NCBI RefSeq assembly: GCF_016907235.1
Contig: NZ_JAFBBO010000001.1
Coordinates: 2,852,001 to 2,916,000 of the forward strand
Source: Oerskovia jenensis
GTDB taxonomy: Bacteria > Actinomycetota > Actinomycetes > Actinomycetales > Cellulomonadaceae
DNA length: 64,000 nucleotides
Direction: 5' to 3'
The notes beneath the pieces were generated by a model. It was not told where the DNA came from and searched no databases. It saw nothing but the letters and a program-made list of their open reading frames with translations. Position numbers and translations under genes: made by a program. Positions 59,613 to 64,000 of this stretch are shown here, one piece after another. Each line of letters opens with the position of its first letter. Positions within the stretch are counted from its first letter, which is position 1.

Positions 59613-60080
59613 TCACTCCCAGATCAGCAGGTCCTCGCCGCGCGCGACCCAGGTCCCGACCGGGGCCAGCGGGGTCACGGCGTCGGGCTTGCCCTCGAGC
59701 GCGACGACGGGGCAGACGGCCGAGCGGCCACCCTTCTCGATCGCGGCGGGGTCCCAGGTGACCAGGGTCGCGCCCTGGTGGACCACGTCGCCCTGCGCGG
59801 CGTGCAGCGTGAAGCCCTCACCCGCGAGCTGGACCGTGTTGATGCCCAGGTGCACGAGCACGGCCTGGCCGCTGTCGTGCTTGATGACGAACGCGTGCGG
59901 GTGGACCTTGACGATCGTGCCGCTGATCGGCGCCGAGACGAGGCCGCCCTCGGCCGGGTCCGGCGCGATCGCTGTACCCGGACCGACGAGGCCCGCCGAG
60001 AACACCGGGTCGTCGACGTCCGACAGGGCGACGACGGTCCCGGTGACGGGCGAGAGGACGGTCAGGGGCGCAGTGCTCAA
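59613..60080 (-). CDS. PTS glucose/GlcNAc-type EIIA
   Basis: A 155-residue EIIA of the Glc superfamily. It has LSPVTGTVVALSDVDDPVFS at the start, GTIVKVHPHAFVIKHDSG near 54-71 and the phosphorylated His77 in AVLVHLGINTV. It receives phosphate from HPr and passes it to EIIB. The start is an unusual TTG overlapping the preceding EIIB stop (TTGA), with GAGGACC upstream. Last gene of the gntR-EIIB-EIIB-EIIA operon. Confidence 0.9.
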   Translation of the reverse strand: MSTAPLTVLSPVTGTVVALSDVDDPVFSAGLVGPGTAIAPDPAEGGLVSAPISGTIVKVHPHAFVIKHDSGQAVLVHLGINTVQLAGEGFTLHAAQGDVVHQGATLVTWDPAAIEKGGRSAVCPVVALEGKPDAVTPLAPVGTWVARGEDLLIWE

Positions 60081-60307
60081 CGGAGGTCCTCGATGTCCGA
60101 GGCGAGGTTGTCGGCCTCCGGGCCGACGATCACCTGGATCGCGTTGCCCGTCCGGACGACCGCGATGGCACCAGCATTGGTGAGGGTCTTGTCGTCGACG
60201 AGCGTGGGGTCCTCGACCTCCACGCGCAGACGCGTGATGCAGGGTTCGAGGTCGAGGATGTTGGCATCCCCGCCGAGGCCCTTGAGGATCTGCTCTGCCT
60301 TGCTCAT
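60077..60307 (-). CDS. PTS EIIB domain protein (first of two)
   Basis: A 76-residue EIIB of the glucose/GlcNAc family with the phosphorylated Cys23 in LEPCITRLRVEV, then DPTLVDDKTLTNAGAIAVVRTGNAIQVIVGPEADNLASDI. Standing alone, it links EIIA to the separate EIIC at 61747, as in Streptomyces GlcNAc systems. GAAGGAG precedes the ATG ending at 60307. Confidence 0.9.
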   Translation of the reverse strand: MSKAEQILKGLGGDANILDLEPCITRLRVEVEDPTLVDDKTLTNAGAIAVVRTGNAIQVIVGPEADNLASDIEDLR

Positions 60308-60371
60308 GTCGTGCTCCTTCGTGTGCTGGTGCGGGCGTGCGTCGTGGTGCCCGCCGAGGACGGGCACGGGG

Positions 60372-60617
60372 TCACATGAGGTCTGCGAGGTCCGAGGCGA
60401 TCGTGTCGACCTGGGGGCCGACGACGACCTGGACCACCCGGCCCGTCGTCATGACCCCGAAGGCGCCGGCGGCGCGCAGGGCGGCCACGTCGACGAGGCT
60501 GGGGTCCTTGACGAGCGACCGCAGTCGGGTGGTGCAGGGGTCGATCTCCTCGATGTTGCTCACCCCGCCGAGGCCGGCGAGTATCGCGGCGGCCCGTGCT
60601 GCATCGGCTGCAGTCAT
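60372..60617 (-). CDS. PTS EIIB domain protein (second of two)
   Basis: An 81-residue EIIB paralogue with Cys28 in IDPCTTRLRSLV and GAFGVMTTGRVVQVVVGPQVDTIASDL. It differs clearly from the neighbour, having a longer N-terminus and different residues around the Cys, so each may pair with a different EIIC. Only one EIIC is visible. GAGAGG precedes the ATG ending at 60617. Confidence 0.88.
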   Translation of the reverse strand: MTAADAARAAAILAGLGGVSNIEEIDPCTTRLRSLVKDPSLVDVAALRAAGAFGVMTTGRVVQVVVGPQVDTIASDLADLM

Positions 60618-60678
60618 CGTTGCATCCTCTCTGGTGCGTGGGTCGTGGGTAGGTCGTCGGTCGTGCCGGTCGTGGGGG

Positions 60679-61512
60679 TCATGCGGTCTCGGCCGCCTCT
60701 GCCGTGCCGGACCCGGGCACGGGCGCCGCCTCGGGCACTGCCTCGAGCTCCGGTGCGGGGGCGGGTCGGGGCACGATCGTCGGCCGCGCCTCGCGGAGCG
60801 GGACGACGACCGAGTACCGGTCGCCCCGGTAGCACATCTGGGAGTACATGCAGGCGCCGTCGTCGGAGTAGGTCTTGCGGTGCGCGCGCAGGACGGCCCG
60901 GACGCTCGTCATGGCGAGGATCGCCTGCTCGGCGGCGCTGGCCTCGGCGGCCATGATCGTGTCCTCGCCCCACGTCGGGGAGTGGCCGCGCTCGCGCAGC
61001 GCGCCGTACAGGCTGTCGGGGACACCGTTGTCGAGCAGGTCGGGGGCGAGCGCCACCGGCACCCATGCGCGCTCGACGGCCATGGGCGTGCCGTCCGCGA
61101 AGCGCAGCCGCTCGACGTAGTGCACGCGGTCCTCAGGAGCGATGCCGAGGGCCTCGGCGACGACCCGGCCCGCGGCGAGGGTGTCGCTGTCGATGACCTG
61201 GGTGCTCGGCACGAGGCCGAGCCGTCGCGCCTCCTCGCCGAACGTCGTCAGACGCATCTCGAAGTCGGTGTGCTGCGGAGCGACGAACGTGCCGCGGCCC
61301 TGCTCGCGCTGCAGCACGCCGTCGGCCACGAGGGCGTCGAGAGCCTGGCGGACCGTCATGCGCGAGACGCCGAACTTCTCGGTGAGCACGCGCTCCGAGG
61401 GAACGGCGTCCCCGACGGACAGCTCGTTCGCGATCAGGTCGCTCAGGTAGGCGCGCACGATCTGGTGCTTGTGCCCACCTTTAGGTGCTCTGGCCTGCGT
61501 CGTCGCTGCCAC
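60679..61512 (-). CDS. GntR-family (HutC) regulator, DasR-like
   Basis: A 277-residue regulator with the winged helix HQIVRAYLSDLIANELSVGDAVPSERVLTEKFGVSRMTVRQAL (residues about 15-58) and GRGTFVAPQ, then a UTRA ligand domain with DTLAAGRVVAEALGIAPEDRVHYVERLRFADGTPMAVERAWVP near 110-152. It clusters with a GlcNAc-type PTS and two dre-like operators, so it is probably the DasR/NagR-like repressor responding to GlcNAc phosphates. The last 30 residues are Pro/Ala/Glu-rich. GTG ending at 61512 has GAGGAA upstream. Confidence 0.85.
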   Translation of the reverse strand: MAATTQARAPKGGHKHQIVRAYLSDLIANELSVGDAVPSERVLTEKFGVSRMTVRQALDALVADGVLQREQGRGTFVAPQHTDFEMRLTTFGEEARRLGLVPSTQVIDSDTLAAGRVVAEALGIAPEDRVHYVERLRFADGTPMAVERAWVPVALAPDLLDNGVPDSLYGALRERGHSPTWGEDTIMAAEASAAEQAILAMTSVRAVLRAHRKTYSDDGACMYSQMCYRGDRYSVVVPLREARPTIVPRPAPAPELEAVPEAAPVPGSGTAEAAETA

Positions 61513-61550
61513 GTGTTCCTCGCTCTCGGTCGCCCCGGAGTTGCCGGGGC

Positions 61551-61602
61551 TTGACACATCATGATGTCTAGACCACTCTGTCCGCAAGTGGTCCAGACAA
61601 CT
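61551..61602. promoter_or_regulatory. Promoter with two dre-like (DasR) operators
   Basis: TTGACA (61551-61556) is followed 17 bp later by CACTCT, a plausible promoter for EIIC. A dre-like site TGATGTCTAGACCACT (61562-61577, 13 of 16 to the consensus) lies between them, and a second, AGTGGTCCAGACAACT (61587-61602, 14 of 16), follows. The gap 61513-61746 between the divergent regulator and EIIC genes shows nothing else clear. Confidence 0.7.
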
Positions 61603-61746
61603 ATCCCACCACAGACGGTGGCGATGGCTCGGGTTACAGCAACGACGCGCTCCAGGGTCCGGGCCGGCGTCGTGATCAAAGGCAGTTCCCAGTTCCAGCG
61701 GTGCGATCCGACGGCCTCGGTGGCACCCGATCAACGAGGAGTGAAC

Positions 61747-63219
61747 ATGACGTCCGTGGCCGAAACACCCAAGGTGAAGAAGGGGATTCCCGGCTTCGCC
61801 CAGCTGCAGAGGGTCGGTCGATCCCTCATGCTGCCCATCGCCTCCCTGCCCGCCGCAGCACTGCTGCTGCGCCTCGGTCAGGCCGACATGCTCGGTGCGG
61901 ACGGCGCCGCGGGCACCTTCCCCTGGCTGCAGCCCGTCGCCGACGTGTTCGCGTCCGCCGGCAACGCGCTGTTCGACAATCTGGCGCTGCTCTTCGCGGT
62001 CGGTGTCGCGGTCGGCTACGCCAAGAAGGCCGACGGCTCGACGGGCCTGGCCGCAGTCATCGGCTATCTGGTCTTCAGCGGCGTGAGCAAGGCCCTCTCG
62101 CCGTATGTGCTCGGCAAGCCCGACACCCCCGCAGAATGGCTGGCAGGCGCCAACCCGGACGCCGTTGCCGCGGCAGGGGACGGGAGCTTCCTCGACCTCG
62201 TCACAGCGGCCATCACCGGGCCACCCAAGCAAGACCTCATCAACTACGGCGTCCTCGGCGGCATCGTCATCGGTCTCACCGCCGCGATCATGTTCCAGAA
62301 GTACAGCCGCATCAAGCTGCCTCCCTACCTGGCCTTCTTCGGCGGCCGTCGCTTCGTGCCGATCGTCACCGCGGGGGCCGCGGTCCTCATCGCCGTGGTC
62401 GGCGCACTCATCTACCCCTGGTTCGACGCGGGCTTCACTGCAATCGGAGAGTGGGTCACCGGTTCGGCGATCCTTGGCGGGTTCGTGTACGGCACGGCCA
62501 ACCGACTGCTCGTCCCGATCGGCCTGCACCACCTGCTCAACTCGCTGCCCTGGTTCCAGTTCGGCGAGTACACCGATGCGAGCGGCGCTGTCTGGAACGG
62601 TGACATCCCGCGCTTCCTGCACGGCGACCCCACGGCCGGGCTGTTCCAGACCGGTTTCTTCCCGATCTTCATGTTCGCGCTCCCGGCGGCCGCGCTCGCG
62701 ATCATCCACACCGCGAAGCCCAAGAACCGCAAGCTCATCGGCGGCATCATGGGCTCGGCCGCGCTCGTCGCGTTCGTCACCGGCGTGACCGAGCCCCTCG
62801 AGTTCGCGTTCGTGTACGTCGCCTACCCGCTCTACGCGATCCACGCGGTCCTCACGGGTACCTCTATCGCCCTGGTCAACGCCCTGGGGATCAAGTCTGG
62901 CTTCGGGTTCTCGGCCGGCGCGATCGACTATCTCCTGAACTTCCGGATCGCGACGATGCCCCTGTGGATCATCGTGATCGGCCTCGGGTACGCGGTCATC
63001 TACTACTTCCTGTTCCGGTTCGTCATCACCAAGTGGAACCTGCGCACGCCGGGCCGCGAGGACGACGACGATGCCATCGCCGACCCGACCGCCGACCCGG
63101 TCCTGGTCGCCGAGGAGAAGAAGGCGGCCGAGGCCGACCTGTCTCCCGCGGAGCTCGATGCCCGAGGGGCAGATGCCCGAGGCTCCGGGGCGACGGCCGA
63201 CGGCGGAGGCGGCAGGTGA
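61747..63219 (+). CDS. PTS GlcNAc/glucose-family EIIC
   Basis: A 490-residue EIIC with 10 or so membrane helices. Family marks: GFAQLQRVGRSLMLPIASLPAAALLLRLGQ near 14-44, GYAKKADGSTGLAAVIGYLV near 95-115, a NRLLVPIGLHHLLNSLPWFQFGEY loop near 252-276, HGDPTAGLFQTGFFPIFMF near 293-312, and GVTEPLEFAFVYVAYPLY near 344-361 (substrate site). Closer to NagE-type GlcNAc permeases than to glucose PtsG by these motifs and by the dre sites. EIIA and EIIB are separate genes. The cytosolic C-terminus (about 60 residues) is acidic and low-complexity. GAGGAG precedes the ATG. Confidence 0.87.
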   Translation: MTSVAETPKVKKGIPGFAQLQRVGRSLMLPIASLPAAALLLRLGQADMLGADGAAGTFPWLQPVADVFASAGNALFDNLALLFAVGVAVGYAKKADGSTGLAAVIGYLVFSGVSKALSPYVLGKPDTPAEWLAGANPDAVAAAGDGSFLDLVTAAITGPPKQDLINYGVLGGIVIGLTAAIMFQKYSRIKLPPYLAFFGGRRFVPIVTAGAAVLIAVVGALIYPWFDAGFTAIGEWVTGSAILGGFVYGTANRLLVPIGLHHLLNSLPWFQFGEYTDASGAVWNGDIPRFLHGDPTAGLFQTGFFPIFMFALPAAALAIIHTAKPKNRKLIGGIMGSAALVAFVTGVTEPLEFAFVYVAYPLYAIHAVLTGTSIALVNALGIKSGFGFSAGAIDYLLNFRIATMPLWIIVIGLGYAVIYYFLFRFVITKWNLRTPGREDDDDAIADPTADPVLVAEEKKAAEADLSPAELDARGADARGSGATADGGGGR

Positions 63220-64000
63220 CCTCCGTCCTCGACGGTGTGGGCGTCAGCCCGGGACGGGGGGCCGGCGTCGTCGTGACGATGCCGGCCCCCGTGCCCGAGC
63301 CCGCCGCGGCGACGCTCGGGCCGGACGCGGACGTCGAGGCGGCGGTCGCCGCGATCGACGACGCGGTCCGCAGCGTCCAGGCTGACCTCGCGGCACGCGC
63401 CGCGAGGGCGACCGGTACCGCCGTCGAGGTCCTCACGGTCACGGCCGCCATGGCGGCCGACACCACGCTGTCCAAGGAGTCCGCGCGCAAGGTCCGCGAC
63501 GAGCGGACCACCCCCGAGCGTGCGGTGTGGGAGGCGGCCGGCGACCTCGCGGCCCGCCTCGAGTCGCTCGGCGGCATGATGGCCGAGCGTGCGCACGACG
63601 TCCGCGACGTGCGCGAGCGCATCGTCGCGGCCCTCACGGGCCGTCGGGCGCCGGGGGTCCCGGACCTCGATCACCCGTTCGTGCTCGTCGCGACCGACCT
63701 CGCGCCGGCCGACACCGCGACGCTCGACCCCGCGCGGGTCCTCGCGATCGTCACGAGCGGGGGAGGCCCGACGTCGCACACCGCGATCCTGGCCCGCTCG
63801 CTCGGGATCCCCGCGGTCGTCGCGACCCCCCGGGCCACCGAGCTCGCGGACGGCGAGACCGTCCTGGTCGACGGTTCGCAGGGCACGGTCGAGCGTGACC
63901 CGTCGCCCGAGGACGTCGCCCGTGTGCTCGACCGCCCGCGCGGTCCGCGCGCGTTCGACGGTCAGGGCAGGACGGCCGACGGCGTGCGGGTCCAGCTCCT
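63216..64000 (+). CDS. ptsI: PTS enzyme I (phosphoenolpyruvate-protein phosphotransferase), cut by the window edge
   Basis: The first 261 codons of enzyme I. It starts VTSVLDGVGVSPGRGAG, followed by the helical HPr-binding region and the phospho-His loop TSGGGPTSHTAILARSLGIPAVV (His188). The PEP-binding domain lies beyond the window. It is the general phosphate donor that starts the PTS relay to HPr, EIIA, EIIB and EIIC. The GTG overlaps the EIIC stop and has GGAGG upstream. HPr is not yet seen. Confidence 0.9.
   Translation, partial: MTSVLDGVGVSPGRGAGVVVTMPAPVPEPAAATLGPDADVEAAVAAIDDAVRSVQADLAARAARATGTAVEVLTVTAAMAADTTLSKESARKVRDERTTPERAVWEAAGDLAARLESLGGMMAERAHDVRDVRERIVAALTGRRAPGVPDLDHPFVLVATDLAPADTATLDPARVLAIVTSGGGPTSHTAILARSLGIPAVVATPRATELADGETVLVDGSQGTVERDPSPEDVARVLDRPRGPRAFDGQGRTADGVRVQL

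Noticed and set aside
1-64000. tRNA genes, rRNA genes, insertion sequences or a replication origin
   Set aside because: I saw no cloverleaf with a plausible CCA end or T-loop, no rRNA, no transposase or integrase, and no DnaA-box cluster; a dedicated scan would be needed to exclude a tRNA.

Overview
The window comes from a very GC-rich actinobacterium. Evidence is the extreme codon bias, many GTG starts, leaderless-looking starts, SoxR-, WYL- and DasR-type regulators, and candidate GlnR and DasR operators. The carbohydrate uptake genes and general gene content fit Micrococcales (Cellulomonadaceae/Promicromonosporaceae type), but this is inference; no rRNA or other marker is present. No tRNA, rRNA, transposase, phage integrase or CRISPR array was seen.

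Layout. 1-7.6 kb: a cut-off lipoprotein gene, a holin-like membrane protein, a Pat/HisC aminotransferase, a small membrane protein, a three-gene 2-oxoacid dehydrogenase operon (E1 alpha, E1 beta, E2; no E3 here), a second lipoprotein paralogous to the first, and a cysteine-rich hypothetical. 7.8-20.2 kb: a complete nitrate assimilation and siroheme block (narK, nasC, nasB, nirB, nirD, uroporphyrinogen methyltransferase, hemD-HTH fusion, sirohydrochlorin chelatase) with GlnR-like boxes before narK and nirB. 20.2-24.2 kb: a tandem double-domain trypsin-like protease, an MFS pump and a divergent SoxR-type regulator. 24.2-29.8 kb: a MoxR / DUF58 / VWA operon. 30.2-33.6 kb: a CopD-CtaG fusion and an AbiEi-like protein. 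33.6-39.9 kb: a phosphonate locus (phnE, phnC, phnD, FAD oxidoreductase, divergent GntR and phosphonatase-like HAD). 40-43.3 kb: a lipoprotein, an S9 peptidase and a small membrane protein. 43.5-52.1 kb: a sugar locus (GH1, ABC transporter, TetR, large GH94 phosphorylase), probably for beta-1,2-gluco-oligosaccharides. 52.2-59.4 kb: alpha/beta hydrolase and WYL regulator, YbaK-like deacylase, PH-domain protein, trypsin-like protease with a small partner, an NHLRC2-like thioredoxin/NHL protein and a small secreted two-cysteine peptide. 59.6-64 kb: a GlcNAc-type PTS (EIIA, two EIIB, DasR-like regulator, EIIC, start of EI) with two dre-like operators.

The most unusual signal is not a gene. At least three families of long palindromic repeats are scattered through the window. 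PAL-A (42-44 bp, core TGTCAGAACCAGCG...CGCTGGTTCTGACA) occurs five times. Four copies lie inside conserved genes, all read in the same frame, adding a 14-residue SEPAxAxxHAGSD-like peptide at domain linkers. PAL-B (about 50-65 bp, arm GAGAACGGGGTTGAGGTCGTC) occurs six times at gene 3' ends and probably terminates transcription. PAL-C (60 bp, arm GCCGAGCATGCGGTCGTCG) occurs twice, once in the N-terminal coding part of the uroporphyrinogen methyltransferase gene. Further palindromes form a linker inside nasB. Together they look like REP/MITE-type elements, one family of which is tolerated as peptide-coding inserts.
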